Of a stretch of DNA of 64,000 nt, positions 25,716-35,045 are shown one piece after another (the stretch's first letter is position 1; every line of letters begins with the position of its first letter). The position numbers and the translations under genes were made by a program. Source of the stretch: Christiangramia fulva. Its GTDB lineage: Bacteria; Bacteroidota; Bacteroidia; Flavobacteriales; Flavobacteriaceae. Under the pieces are notes generated by a model, which worked only from the letters and a program-made list of their open reading frames with translations, was not told where the DNA came from and did no database searches. The stretch covers positions 1,550,001-1,614,000 of the forward strand of contig NZ_CP028136.1 in the NCBI RefSeq assembly GCF_003024155.1, given 5' to 3'.

Positions 25716-27461
25716 ATGGCTAAAAATGTATCGGAACAACTGCTGGATATTTTAATTCATCTTGGTGTAAAACAGGTTTATGGTGTTACCGGGGATGCTT
25801 TGAATTTTTTTGTAAAAGCAATTGAAAATAGTGAAGATATAGAATGGATTGGGATGAAGCACGAGGGGAATGCTTCTTTTGCTGCTTTTGGAGACAGTCA
25901 AACCTCTGGGAAATTAGGAGTTTGTGCCGGTACGGTGGGACCCGGGGCACTTCATTTAATAAATGGACTGTACAATGCTAAAAAGGAACGCACTCCTGTA
26001 ATAGCCATTACCGGCCAGGTACCACAACGCCAGGAGGGCACTAATTTTTTTCAGGAAGTAGATTTAAAAAAGGTCTTTGATGATATTTGTGATTATCAGG
26101 CGATTATAAAAACCCCTGAACAGGCTCCAATGGTAATACAGCGGGCAATTAAAATTGCTTTAGCCAATAATGCGGTTTGCAGGATAGAACTTCCGGCTAA
26201 TGTTGCCGAAATGACTGCAGAAAACCAGGAATTCATACATCCTATAAAAAAGTACACTTCAAGCTTGGTTCCCAGCGAAGAGGTAGTAGCTGAAGCAGCT
26301 TCAATTTTAAATAAATCAAAAAAGATTGGTATTCTGGCCGGTGACGGTTGTCGGGAGTCCAGGACCGCTGTTTTAGGGCTTTCAAAGAAATTAAAAGCAC
26401 CAATTACACACACCTTAAGAGCAAGCGATATTTTTGATCACGATACCGAAAATGTTGTTGGACTTACGGGTCTAATTGGAAATCCTTCAGGATATAATGC
26501 TGTTATGCAATGTGATGTGTTGTTAATGTTGGGAACAGACTTTCCATACATAGAATTTCTTCCGCATAAAACAAAAACCATTCAGGTAGATATTCGGCAG
26601 GAGAATATTGGAAACAGAACCGCTGTGGATCTTGGAATATGGAGTGATATCTCCTCATTCTTAAAAATTCTACTTCCTAAAATCGAAACCAAAAAGGATG
26701 CTGATTTTCTGAATAAATTAAGAGATAATTTTCAAAAATGGAAAGCCAATATGGCCCAGCAGGCTTCAGCTTCCCGCGATAACGAACCTTTACATCCTCA
26801 AATTTTTGCCGATCAGATAAATAGGTACGCAGCCAATGATGCTATTTTTACTGTAGAAACAGGGACTTCTGCTATATGGGCAGCACATCATATTTCTTTT
26901 CACAGCCAAAGACGCGTAATAGGTTCTTTTAATCATGGTTCTATGGCGGTTGGATTTCCTGCAGCCATCGGGGCACAGTTTTCAAATCCCGGGAAAGAAG
27001 TTTGGTGCTTAAGCGGCGACGGTGCTTTTAACATGGCAATGCAGGATTTTATTACTGCCGTGAAGTATAAACTACCCATTAAAGTACTGATATTCAATAA
27101 TTCGGAACTTGGTTTTGTGAAGCTTGAAATGGAAAAGGCTGGTCTTTCTCCAAGCCTTAAAGCCCTTGAAGAAGTAAATATGAATTTTGCAGATTACGCC
27201 AAATTATGCGGGGGAGATGGCATCAGGGTAGAACACGCTGGCGATATAGAAAAAGCAATCATTCAGGCGAAAAACAGTAAGAAGCCATTTATAATTGATG
27301 CAGTGGTATCCAGTGGCGCCTTATCCCTGCCACCACATATTGGTTTCAAAGAAGTCTTTGGCTTTGGTACTTCCAAAATAAAAGAGGCTGTGCAAATAGT
27401 TAGCGGTGACAAATCACAGTGGGAAAACCTTAAAAAAGAATTGGAATCTTATTTTAATTAA
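25716..27461 (+). CDS. poxB: Pyruvate oxidase/pyruvate:quinone oxidoreductase (ThDP-dependent)
   Basis: A 581-aa three-domain ThDP enzyme. The N-terminal Pyr domain has QVYGVTGDALNFFVKAIE and the catalytic Glu in KHEGNASFAA. The central FAD-type domain contains ILAGDGCRES. The C-terminal PP domain has the ThDP motif GDGAFNMAMQDF...FNN. The overall sequence fits the PoxB/pyruvate oxidase branch rather than acetolactate synthase. The reaction would be oxidative decarboxylation of pyruvate to acetate (quinone acceptor) or acetyl phosphate. The C-terminal tail ends near residue 581, about the length of E. coli PoxB. It leads a tight operon with an FNT channel and three redox proteins. Confidence 0.88.
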   Translation: MAKNVSEQLLDILIHLGVKQVYGVTGDALNFFVKAIENSEDIEWIGMKHEGNASFAAFGDSQTSGKLGVCAGTVGPGALHLINGLYNAKKERTPVIAITGQVPQRQEGTNFFQEVDLKKVFDDICDYQAIIKTPEQAPMVIQRAIKIALANNAVCRIELPANVAEMTAENQEFIHPIKKYTSSLVPSEEVVAEAASILNKSKKIGILAGDGCRESRTAVLGLSKKLKAPITHTLRASDIFDHDTENVVGLTGLIGNPSGYNAVMQCDVLLMLGTDFPYIEFLPHKTKTIQVDIRQENIGNRTAVDLGIWSDISSFLKILLPKIETKKDADFLNKLRDNFQKWKANMAQQASASRDNEPLHPQIFADQINRYAANDAIFTVETGTSAIWAAHHISFHSQRRVIGSFNHGSMAVGFPAAIGAQFSNPGKEVWCLSGDGAFNMAMQDFITAVKYKLPIKVLIFNNSELGFVKLEMEKAGLSPSLKALEEVNMNFADYAKLCGGDGIRVEHAGDIEKAIIQAKNSKKPFIIDAVVSSGALSLPPHIGFKEVFGFGTSKIKEAVQIVSGDKSQWENLKKELESYFN

Positions 27462-27472
27462 ATGCAATAAAA

Positions 27473-28312
27473 ATGGATAATAGATTTCTCGATGTGCATA
27501 AGGTAGTCCACGAAATGAGCCTTGAAACTTGGCGAAACTTAAAAGGCTATAGTTTTTTAAAAGCACTAGTGCTATCCATAATGGGCGGAGCTTTTATTAC
27601 ATTTGGCGCCTTATTTTCAATTCTTATTTCTGCCGGAATAGAAACTACAGGTGTGGTACTTTTATTACAGGGATTCGGGTTCTCAGTTGGATTTTTTATG
27701 GTGATCCTTTCAGGGGCACTACTATTCTCTGAAACTAATGTGGTGTTACCAGCTTCGCTATTAGATTGTAGTACCAAAGAACTGGCTCTGGGATCTTTAC
27801 GATTCTGGGGTATTACGATCCTGGGAAATGTGATTGGCGCTTATTTCGTGGGCTTATGGATTAATTATGCCCATGATTATCCCGCAGATTTTTCAGTTAC
27901 CCTTGAACATATAGTACATAAGAAAATGTATTATTATAGGGGGCATGACCTTAATTTTTGGTTTCAGGCAGTGATAAGTGGGATGTTTGGAAACTGGCTA
28001 GTGGGAATTGCTGCTGTTTTTGCGACCATGGGAAAAACAATAATCGGGAAATATATTCCTGTCTTTCTCGCCGTTAGTTTATTTGTTGCAGCTAATTTTC
28101 AGCATAGTCCTGCCAATATGGGGTATTTTTCTCTTATTATGCCCACCGGTAATGGCCCGGGTTGGGAGAATGCTATTTTTTGGAACCTCATTCCGGCAGC
28201 TCTGGGAAATATCCTGGGAGGTGTGTTTTTAGTTGCTTTGCCGTTTTGGTATGCCCTGAGTTCTTCGGAAAAAGCAGCCCTTAAAAGGAAACATAAAACA
28301 AAGAACAAATGA
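27473..28312 (+). CDS. Formate/nitrite transporter (FNT) family channel
   Basis: A 279-aa integral membrane protein with six hydrophobic helices and FNT signatures: GGAFITFGALFSIL, GALLFSETNVVLPASLL (the fold-breaking loop region), GNVIGAYFVG, GNWLVGIAAV and SPANMGYFSLIMPTG...NLIPAALGNILGG. FNT channels conduct formate, nitrite, acetate, lactate or hydrosulfide as weak acids. Its gene starts 11 bp after poxB, so export of the acetate made by PoxB is the simplest role, by context rather than by specificity residues. Confidence 0.9.
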   Translation: MDNRFLDVHKVVHEMSLETWRNLKGYSFLKALVLSIMGGAFITFGALFSILISAGIETTGVVLLLQGFGFSVGFFMVILSGALLFSETNVVLPASLLDCSTKELALGSLRFWGITILGNVIGAYFVGLWINYAHDYPADFSVTLEHIVHKKMYYYRGHDLNFWFQAVISGMFGNWLVGIAAVFATMGKTIIGKYIPVFLAVSLFVAANFQHSPANMGYFSLIMPTGNGPGWENAIFWNLIPAALGNILGGVFLVALPFWYALSSSEKAALKRKHKTKNK

Positions 28313-28335
28313 TTGAAACCAATAAGTTTTAAAAT

Positions 28336-28920
28336 ATGGAAATAAATAACCCCATTTTTACCTACAAAGAATTTTTTGAATGGATGCAAAGTCTTGCAAA
28401 AGCCGGAAAGACATCTGGAGATGATCAAACCCAGGTTCTTGCCGATTTTACGGCATTGAACTGCCGTAGAATGTCCAGGTTAAATAAAACCTTGATCTTA
28501 AACGACGAATTAAAAAAAGCTCTCGATACTATCTCTGAGGTACAGGAATGGATTGTAATTACTGAAGCCTGGTGCGGCGATAGCGCGCAAAATTTGCCCT
28601 TGATCGCAAAAATGGCCGATTTTTCAGATACTATTGAATTAAAGATTATCCTACGAAATAAAAATCCGGAGTTAATGGAGAAGTATTTAACCAATGGAAG
28701 TAAATCCATCCCCAAACTTATTGTATTCAATAAAAGTGGAAAGGAATTGTTTGCCTGGGGACCTCGTCCTGTTCCTGCACAAGCGCTATTGGAAGAATGG
28801 AAAAGGGAACCGGCCGGGCGCAATTGGGAGGCTTTTGAAACCGAGCTGCATACCTGGTACGCACGAGATAAGGCCAGGACCATTCAACAAGAATTTATTG
28901 AAATTTTTAAAAATTTATGA
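28336..28920 (+). CDS. Thioredoxin-like protein with a single active-site Cys
   Basis: A 194-aa soluble protein of the thioredoxin superfamily. The active-site region reads ITEAWCGDSAQN, where a CxxC would be expected, leaving one Cys; the cis-proline strand is KSIPKLIVFN. Such WCGD(A/S)AQ proteins are common in Bacteroidota and are annotated only as thioredoxin family. The gene starts 23 bp after the FNT gene and overlaps the AhpD-like gene by 4 bp. A monothiol role, for example forming mixed disulfides, is inferred. Confidence 0.8.
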   Translation: MEINNPIFTYKEFFEWMQSLAKAGKTSGDDQTQVLADFTALNCRRMSRLNKTLILNDELKKALDTISEVQEWIVITEAWCGDSAQNLPLIAKMADFSDTIELKIILRNKNPELMEKYLTNGSKSIPKLIVFNKSGKELFAWGPRPVPAQALLEEWKREPAGRNWEAFETELHTWYARDKARTIQQEFIEIFKNL

Positions 28921-29477
28921 GTAGAATAAAAGTGATTCAACCCGATGAGGCCGAAGGGCGCCTTAAAGAGATCTATTTGCAACTTAAAAAACAACGTGGC
29001 CAATTAGCGGGGGTGCATAAAATCCAGAGTTTACGTCCAGAAAGTATCGTTAAACATATGGATTTATATATGGAAATCATGTATTCTAAATCTGAACTTT
29101 CCCGGGCTCAGAGAGAGATGATGGCCGTTGTGGTCTCTAAAACCAATAATTGCAGTTATTGTGTGGCCCATCATGCAAGTGCGCTGAATAAATACTGGAA
29201 GGATGATAAACAGATAAAAGATCTTCAGGAAAACTTCTTAAAATTAGATCTGGTCTCAAAAGATCGGGCTTTATGCGTTTTTGCTGAAACACTCACAAAA
29301 AATCGGGATATTGTAAACTATGGCAGCCTGACTGATGGATTACGGGATGTAGGTTTTAGCGATGAAGCTATTCTTGATGCTGCACTGGTAGTCTCTTACT
29401 TCAATTTTGTTAACCGCATGGTTCTAAGTTTAGGCGTGGAACTGGAGGGGGATCACGGAGAAAATTATAACTATTAA
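28917..29477 (+). CDS. AhpD-like peroxidase-related protein (carboxymuconolactone decarboxylase family)
   Basis: A 186-aa all-helical protein with the AhpD-type active site CSYCVAHH (Cys79, Cys82, His86) preceded by LSRAQREMMAVVVSKTNN. It matches the peroxidase-related (uxd-type) subgroup of the CMD family by length and motif. AhpD proteins reduce peroxiredoxins with electrons from lipoamide and a dihydrolipoamide dehydrogenase-like flavoprotein; a flavin disulfide reductase is the next gene, 10 bp downstream. It is translationally coupled (ATGA) to the thioredoxin-like gene. Confidence 0.88.
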   Translation: MSRIKVIQPDEAEGRLKEIYLQLKKQRGQLAGVHKIQSLRPESIVKHMDLYMEIMYSKSELSRAQREMMAVVVSKTNNCSYCVAHHASALNKYWKDDKQIKDLQENFLKLDLVSKDRALCVFAETLTKNRDIVNYGSLTDGLRDVGFSDEAILDAALVVSYFNFVNRMVLSLGVELEGDHGENYNY

Positions 29478-29487
29478 AAAAAATGCT

Positions 29488-30861
29488 ATGAAATTCGATG
29501 CAATAATTATTGGAACAGGACAGGCAGGGCCTTCCCTGGCAGCAAGTATGGCCAAACACGGGTGGAAAGTTGCAATTGTTGAAAAGGGGAATTTGGGCGG
29601 TACCTGTGTCAATGTGGGCTGTACGCCAACCAAAGCTTATGTTGCAAGTGCAAGACGGGCCTTTATAGCTAAGAGTAGTGATAAACTGGGTATTGAGGTT
29701 CAGGGGAATATCCGCGTAAACCTAAAAACCATTAAAAATCGGAAAGATAAAATCATTGAAGATTCCCGCAATGGTTTGGGTAAAATGCTGGAGGACAATG
29801 AAAATATTCACCTTATTCGGGGGAAAGCTGTTTTTATAGATAACAATACCATATCTGTAGAAGGAAAGACCTACACAGCAAATAAGATTTATATCAATGT
29901 TGGAGGTAAACCGCGAATACCCGATGGTTTTAAAGATGTTGAATACTTAACCAATGAGAGCATCCTTGAATTAGAAGAAATTCCGGAACATCTTATAATT
30001 GTTGGTGGCGGTTACATAGGACTGGAGTTTGGACAAATGTTCCGCAGATTTGGGAGTAAAGTGACCATACTGGACAGAGGAAATCAGTTATTGAAAAAGG
30101 AAGATCCCGAATTTGGAAAAGCCATTCAGGAGATTTTTGAAAATGAAGGAATTGAGGTTCGATTAAATTCTGAATGTATAACTGGGGCAAATAAAGATGG
30201 AAAAGTGGAGGTTTCGGTAAATTGTGAGGAATCAGAAATAAAAATCCGGGGTTCACATTTGCTATTGGCTTCGGGTCGTGTTCCTAATACCGCCGATTTA
30301 GGACTCGAGAATACAGAAGTAAAATTAAATGAAAGAGGATACATTCTGGTAAATGATAGATTACAGACCAGTGCGGGTAATATTTGGGCACTGGGTGATT
30401 GTAACGGGGAAGGGGCTTTTACCCATACCGCCTACAATGATTTTCAAATAGTCAATTCCCAGTTATTTGAAGAGAAAAAGAGAAAACTTTCTGATAGGTT
30501 TACCTGCTATGCCGCCTTTATAGATCCACCCCTTGCCCGCGTTGGTATGAACGCTTCTGATATCGAACGAGCCGGCATAAAAGCCCTGGTAGCCTCAAGG
30601 CCAATGAAAAAGATCGCCAGGGCTAAAGAAATGGGCGAAACCCAGGGAATGTTGAAAATTTATGTGGAAGAGGAAACCAAAAAGATCCTTGGAGCGACTT
30701 TTCTGGGTACAGGTGCCGATGAGTATATTCATACCGTGATAGATCAAATGTATGCCGGTCAGGAATTTACCGTAATACGGGATGCAGTACATATACACCC
30801 CACAGTAAGTGAATTGATCCCTACGATGCTGGAGAATCCCAAACCCATTCAAGCGGGATGA
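29488..30861 (+). CDS. FAD-dependent pyridine nucleotide-disulfide oxidoreductase
   Basis: A 457-aa class I flavoprotein disulfide reductase. It has the FAD dinucleotide fold AIIIGTGQAGPSLA, the redox-active pair GGTCVNVGCTPTKA (Cys40, Cys45), an NAD(P) fold IIVGGGYIGLEFGQMF, the second FAD motif NIWALGDCNGEGAFTHTAYN and a C-terminal dimer domain with the His-x4-Glu catalytic motif (HPTVSE). The GCTPTK form is typical of the mercuric reductase-like/unknown branch rather than true E3. It ends the PoxB operon and probably reduces the thioredoxin-like or AhpD-like protein encoded beside it. Confidence 0.9.
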   Translation: MKFDAIIIGTGQAGPSLAASMAKHGWKVAIVEKGNLGGTCVNVGCTPTKAYVASARRAFIAKSSDKLGIEVQGNIRVNLKTIKNRKDKIIEDSRNGLGKMLEDNENIHLIRGKAVFIDNNTISVEGKTYTANKIYINVGGKPRIPDGFKDVEYLTNESILELEEIPEHLIIVGGGYIGLEFGQMFRRFGSKVTILDRGNQLLKKEDPEFGKAIQEIFENEGIEVRLNSECITGANKDGKVEVSVNCEESEIKIRGSHLLLASGRVPNTADLGLENTEVKLNERGYILVNDRLQTSAGNIWALGDCNGEGAFTHTAYNDFQIVNSQLFEEKKRKLSDRFTCYAAFIDPPLARVGMNASDIERAGIKALVASRPMKKIARAKEMGETQGMLKIYVEEETKKILGATFLGTGADEYIHTVIDQMYAGQEFTVIRDAVHIHPTVSELIPTMLENPKPIQAG

Positions 30862-30947
30862 ATAAAACTCTTTAGTATTAATTCTTTCTTCAGAAAAACT
30901 TCGTTTTAGGTTTTTGCGACTAATTAATTTCTTTAAATTCAGTATTT

Positions 30948-31097
30948 ATGAGAACTTTAATCAGGAATTTTTATCAAATGCTTATTGGAAAATGTGATGA
31001 TTTTGCGCAAAGTTGTACCCAGGATGAAATTGTTATTACCCTGGTATTGATGGTTGTATTTATTGGGAGTGGTATTCTCGCAATTTATTTTATTTGA
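30948..31097 (+). CDS. 49-aa predicted single-pass membrane protein
   Basis: ATG at 30948 to TGA at 31097. The product begins MRTLIRNFYQMLIGKCDDFA and ends in one hydrophobic helix (about residues 28-49, VITLVLMVVFIGSGILAIYF). Two Cys residues (16, 23) lie in the polar half. It follows the PoxB operon by 86 bp on the same strand. Codon usage looks coding-like and the amphipathic-then-hydrophobic layout is sensible, but no homologue is recognised. Confidence 0.45.
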   Translation: MRTLIRNFYQMLIGKCDDFAQSCTQDEIVITLVLMVVFIGSGILAIYFI

Positions 31098-31314
31098 TGC
31101 ATAATTGAATTCCAAACCGATTTAATTGCGATTATAAACCTTATCGCTTCTCCTTTTGTGGAACTCCCTTCTGACTATAAAATACTGGCCCTTCCCTGCT
31201 ATACGATCTTGAGGAAGGATTGAATAACAGAGAATGGCCAGTTCCTATCCTTCAATAATCCTAAATAAGGAGAACCAAAGTAAGATTGCATTCAATTTCA
31301 GAATAAAATAGCTC
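31098..31314. other. Convergent gap with long inverted repeat
   Basis: ACTGGCCCTTCC (31184-31195) pairs with GGAAG (31213-31217) and, after an internal loop, GGCCAGT (31236-31242). Overlapping arms AAGGATTGAA/ATCCTTCAAT offer an alternative fold. It lies between convergent units and may act as a bidirectional terminator; T runs are weak. Confidence 0.3.
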
Positions 31315-32775
31315 TTATCTTTTCAATTCTACACTTTCAAACATTAGGTGAAGAAAACCATATTTTGTACCCGGTACAGGATCCATATTACCTTGCATAT
31401 CCTGCGGAGGAAGAATAATATGCGTTTCTATCATGTCTGGACTTAGGTCAGACAGATCTTGGTCTAAGGAGGTCAATAAATTGAGGTTTTCGTCTCGTAC
31501 TCGTCCCGTCACCATAATATGGATCATTCTGTTTCTGGCCAGCACATTGCCATTTCCATCTTTGAGATCGGCCGTTCCCCACAAAGTAATGTAGGACGTG
31601 AGTTTCGGCATTAAATCCGTTCCGATTCCAGTGTTACCATGCATTATTTTATATTGGCCAACTCCTCCAAAAAAAGTATGGTCGCCACTACCTTCAGCCT
31701 TATGAATGACATTTATATTTTCAATGGTAAAGGTTTCACCATTCTGTCTCTGGTAAAGTAAATCAAATTGTAAAACTGCATCTTTTGAATCTTCAGAATC
31801 TCCTTTGGTGATGTCGCGAACATGCAGATTATAATAGCCGGCACCAATAGCAAAATTATTTGAAAATGGAGTTGGAGAGATTTCAGGATTAATCGCAGAT
31901 GGACCTGGAAGTATTTCATAAGCCAACCTGTGATCTCTTTGCCCTTCATTTAGTTTTACTCCTTCAAACATCATATGTAAAAAACCGTGATCTGTGCCTG
32001 GTATTGGAGAAAAATTCCCCTGCATATCTTGAGGCGGCAAAATGACATGTGTTTGTACATTTCTAAAATTGTAGTCTGATTCGTCCTCTTCAACAGCAGT
32101 GGTCAGGTTTAAATCCTTATCGCGTACGTTGGTGGTGGTCATAATATGAATCATTCTATCAGGTGCCACAACCTCTCCAGTTGCCGCATTTTTTAGATCG
32201 GTTTTCCCCCAGAGTGTGATATAGGATAACAATTTTGGCATAAAAGGAGTACCTATTCCCGTGTTCCCGTGCATCACCTTGTTTTGACCAACGCCCCCAA
32301 AGAAAGTATGGTCTCCGGTACCAAGTGGTTTGTGAATTACCCTGATCTCATCTATTAAGAAAGTTGTACCATCATTTCCTGTAAATTCAATGTTAACAGA
32401 TTTTACGGCATCTTTGGAATCTTCTGAATCTTCTGGAGTCATATTGGAGACCTCATAAAAATAGGAACCAGAAGTCATATTTATATTATTTGAAAAAGGG
32501 GTAGGAGACATGGCAGGGTTTATTGCTGCCGGTCCCGGTAAGACTTCGTAAACCAGGCCTGCCTCTGAACTCTGACTCCTGTTGAAACTCACCAGTTCGG
32601 GATAACTTGCAGAAGAAGCATTTTCAGGAAAAATCCTGGATTTTTGTGTTTGGTTAAAGGTCGATACCTCTGTTTGCTGAAGGTTTTCTTCTTTAATTGT
32701 TTCCAGATCGTTTTTTGAACAACCATACAATAACAGAGATGTAATAAAGACAATGGTTAAATTTGAAAACTTCAT
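31315..32775 (-). CDS. Internally duplicated lipoprotein of unknown function
   Basis: A 486-aa lipoprotein (lipobox LLYGC, Cys19). After a ~70-residue linker come two tandem copies of a ~205-residue module, about 74-280 and 283-486. Shared signatures are YE(V/I)LPGP(A/S)AINP, SPTPFSNN, DSEDSKDAV, GDHTFFGGVGQ, MHGNTGIGT, MPKL, SYITLWG, RMIHIM and THVILPPQDMQGN. The repeats are roughly 60 percent alike by eye, too different to be a recent duplication. The conserved His, Asp and Gly motifs suggest a binding or catalytic site per module. I recognise no family. The gene has a palindromic Crp/Fnr-type site and a matching promoter 148-163 bp upstream of its start. Confidence 0.8.
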   Translation of the reverse strand: MKFSNLTIVFITSLLLYGCSKNDLETIKEENLQQTEVSTFNQTQKSRIFPENASSASYPELVSFNRSQSSEAGLVYEVLPGPAAINPAMSPTPFSNNINMTSGSYFYEVSNMTPEDSEDSKDAVKSVNIEFTGNDGTTFLIDEIRVIHKPLGTGDHTFFGGVGQNKVMHGNTGIGTPFMPKLLSYITLWGKTDLKNAATGEVVAPDRMIHIMTTTNVRDKDLNLTTAVEEDESDYNFRNVQTHVILPPQDMQGNFSPIPGTDHGFLHMMFEGVKLNEGQRDHRLAYEILPGPSAINPEISPTPFSNNFAIGAGYYNLHVRDITKGDSEDSKDAVLQFDLLYQRQNGETFTIENINVIHKAEGSGDHTFFGGVGQYKIMHGNTGIGTDLMPKLTSYITLWGTADLKDGNGNVLARNRMIHIMVTGRVRDENLNLLTSLDQDLSDLSPDMIETHIILPPQDMQGNMDPVPGTKYGFLHLMFESVELKR

Positions 32776-32893
32776 GGAATAAAATTTTATTGATTAATAC
32801 TAAATTGTTTTTTATCTATTCCGGGGGAGTGGGTGGAAAAATAGATCTTGACTCCTCAATGAATTGCTTTTCAATTAGGAGAAGACTCCTATT

Positions 32894-32938
32894 TAAATTT
32901 AAAAATTATATAGCTGGAAATTTGTCAGTAAACTGACA
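32894..32938 (-). promoter_or_regulatory. Crp/Fnr-type site (TGTCA class) and promoter of the duplicated lipoprotein gene
   Basis: TGTCAGTAAACTGACA (32923-32938) is a perfect palindrome. On the minus strand the -7 element TAAATTTA (32901-32894) begins 29.5 bp from its centre. The remainder of the 331-bp gap 32776-33106 shows no gene. Confidence 0.6.
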
Positions 32939-33106
32939 TTATGGGTTTTTTTAACAAACCTGATTTTCAATTTGCTGTGTAAGAAGTCTACTCAAACGGC
33001 AGGGAAAATTTAAAAAGGTTTTCGGATTTTTAAAATGACCTGGATCTTCGGGCTTTAATTCCCGGGAGCGCCATGAAAAAGATGAAAAAATCCCGCTTTT
33101 TATAAA

Positions 33107-34036
33107 TTAGTGACCTTCATATTGGTACACCTCGGTATTCGGGTTAAAAGCATACCATGCAAACCAGAAATTGGTAATTGCGGGAAGTAGTTCGCCATTT
33201 TCATTGATGACTTCAGCACTTCCTGCTTTGGGATGATACCTGATTTCTAATTTTTGTCCGGCAAAGGAGTCTTTGAGGACCTTTCCTTTCAATTTTTTCA
33301 ATTCAGAAAAGGGATAAGCTTTAGTTTTTCCGTTTAGCTTAAGACCTATCACCATTTCTTTGGGCGGAAATAATTCATTTTTCTCGTTTACGGGGAAATA
33401 TAAACGAGACGAATTCTCATAATCGGGATATGGGTTCCGGGAATAATCCCGATTGAAACCGGTATCTTCAGATAAGACTAAAGTATTCGGATATTTTTCT
33501 TTCCAATTTTCCCAGGTTGTATTAGCCGTATTTAGAATTTTCAGTTTTTCTCCTTTTAATTTACCTGAAATAGCTTCGTTTTTTAACTGAGACCATAAGG
33601 ATTCGGTTTGTCTGTCATAAAGTAAAACATCGCTGTTATATAATAATCCGGAAACCCCAAAACTTAATTTTTCACCATTGACTTCAGCTTTAAATGCGAT
33701 GCCGCTTCCGCAAAGAGGGCAATAGGTTATTACCACCGGCTTTTCCCCAAAATGATCATTAACGATTTCGTGATAATTTAAAATGCTGATAGGGTAGGCT
33801 TTGGCTATACCATTTTCATAAACTCCTAAAATACGTGCATTTTCGCCTAAACTTACCTGTGAAGCTTGGAGAAATTTAGGATGATCTATGGCCGGAATTC
33901 CATCTTTTGGAGGTCCGCCATCTTTTATTTCTGTTACAGGAATACTTGAGTTAGAAAGATCGAAACCTTTTTTTTGTTGCGCACTGGTTGATTGGATAGT
34001 CGCGAGTGCAAAAAGAAGTATTATAATCGATTTCAT
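33107..34036 (-). CDS. Exported DUF3179 protein
   Basis: A 309-aa protein with a signal peptide (1-19, ending STSAQ). The DUF3179 hallmarks are present: GPPKDGIPAIDHPKF, GIAKAYPISILNYHEIVND, VITYCPLCGSGIAF and LLYDRQTESLW, then GFNRDYSRNPY and AKAYPFSELKKLKG with a second AYP repeat. The paired Cys in CPLC and adjacent His/Asn suggest a metal or redox site. The family's function is unknown. The gene overlaps the upstream patatin gene by 4 bp (ATGA), so the two are coupled. Confidence 0.88.
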   Translation of the reverse strand: MKSIIILLFALATIQSTSAQQKKGFDLSNSSIPVTEIKDGGPPKDGIPAIDHPKFLQASQVSLGENARILGVYENGIAKAYPISILNYHEIVNDHFGEKPVVITYCPLCGSGIAFKAEVNGEKLSFGVSGLLYNSDVLLYDRQTESLWSQLKNEAISGKLKGEKLKILNTANTTWENWKEKYPNTLVLSEDTGFNRDYSRNPYPDYENSSRLYFPVNEKNELFPPKEMVIGLKLNGKTKAYPFSELKKLKGKVLKDSFAGQKLEIRYHPKAGSAEVINENGELLPAITNFWFAWYAFNPNTEVYQYEGH

Positions 34037-34950
34037 AATGAAATTGATTTAGGTTCTATGCAATGGCATTGAGGATTGTTACTCCTGGCAAAATTATATC
34101 CTTTTTCCCACCACATTTTCATGGTTTCAGGGTTAAAAATGAGAGAATTTTTGGTAAGAAGTTCCGGCGGATGGTAAAAGTTTAAGTTCACCCGTGAATG
34201 CTTACTTTGTAAATTTCCTATGGTAATATCATCAACAATAATTTGATTGATCATAAAATCAAAAGTTCGCGTAGTTAGTTCCAAAGCATTTCTAACAGGT
34301 TTCTTTTTTGTAATTGGTTGTTCTGTTTTTAAAACAATAACATCAATTTCACAGGCTCCACGATTTATGGCTTCACCAATAGGAACGATATTACCCATTC
34401 CCCCATCTGCAAATTCGCAACCATCTTTGGTAAGAAGGCTCATAAAAGGAACCATATTTGCCGAAGCCCAGATCCAGTCGCAAAAGTCATGGTAATCATA
34501 ATCTTTTAGCCGCTTATATTCTACCCGGTTATAGCTCAGGTTGGCCACGGTAACAATTACTTCGGAAGAGTTCTGCTTAATTTTTAAATAATCTTCCTCA
34601 GTGACGATCTTGCATATCAATTTTCTCAGGTTCTTGCTTTCGCCAAAGGATTTTGCACCCTTTAGGAACATTTTTAAAATATTAAAATGATTGATACGCA
34701 GCACAACTTCTCCATTCTTTTTTGAGATAATAAAAGGATTGCTGCTAAAGATATCCTGTTGAGAAACAGAGGTGTAAATTGCTTTTAACCTGTCAATTTC
34801 TCCAATGGCCAGGAGTGGGATAAGAAGGCTTCCTGTTGAAGTTCCCACAAAAATGTCGTAAGATATTTGACAGTCTTTAATAAGAAATTCCGCAATACCC
34901 CCGGCAAATGCGCCTTTACTGCCGCCACCAGAAATAACCAGGGCTCTCAT
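34033..34950 (-). CDS. Patatin-like phospholipase
   Basis: A 305-aa protein with the complete patatin signature: oxyanion loop SGGGSKGAFAGG (7-18), nucleophile elbow GTSTG (Ser38) and catalytic Asp in FADGGMG (Asp182). No signal peptide is seen, so it is probably a cytosolic or peripheral acyl hydrolase acting on lipids. It is the first gene of a two-gene unit with the DUF3179 protein. Confidence 0.88.
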   Translation of the reverse strand: MRALVISGGGSKGAFAGGIAEFLIKDCQISYDIFVGTSTGSLLIPLLAIGEIDRLKAIYTSVSQQDIFSSNPFIISKKNGEVVLRINHFNILKMFLKGAKSFGESKNLRKLICKIVTEEDYLKIKQNSSEVIVTVANLSYNRVEYKRLKDYDYHDFCDWIWASANMVPFMSLLTKDGCEFADGGMGNIVPIGEAINRGACEIDVIVLKTEQPITKKKPVRNALELTTRTFDFMINQIIVDDITIGNLQSKHSRVNLNFYHPPELLTKNSLIFNPETMKMWWEKGYNFARSNNPQCHCIEPKSISL

Positions 34951-35045
34951 AATAATTTATGTAAGTTGATTTCCAGGAAAATTAAGTATTAAGTTTGAAG
35001 AAACACCTTTAAGCAGGCAAAAGTTTACTTTCAAATTAAGTAATA

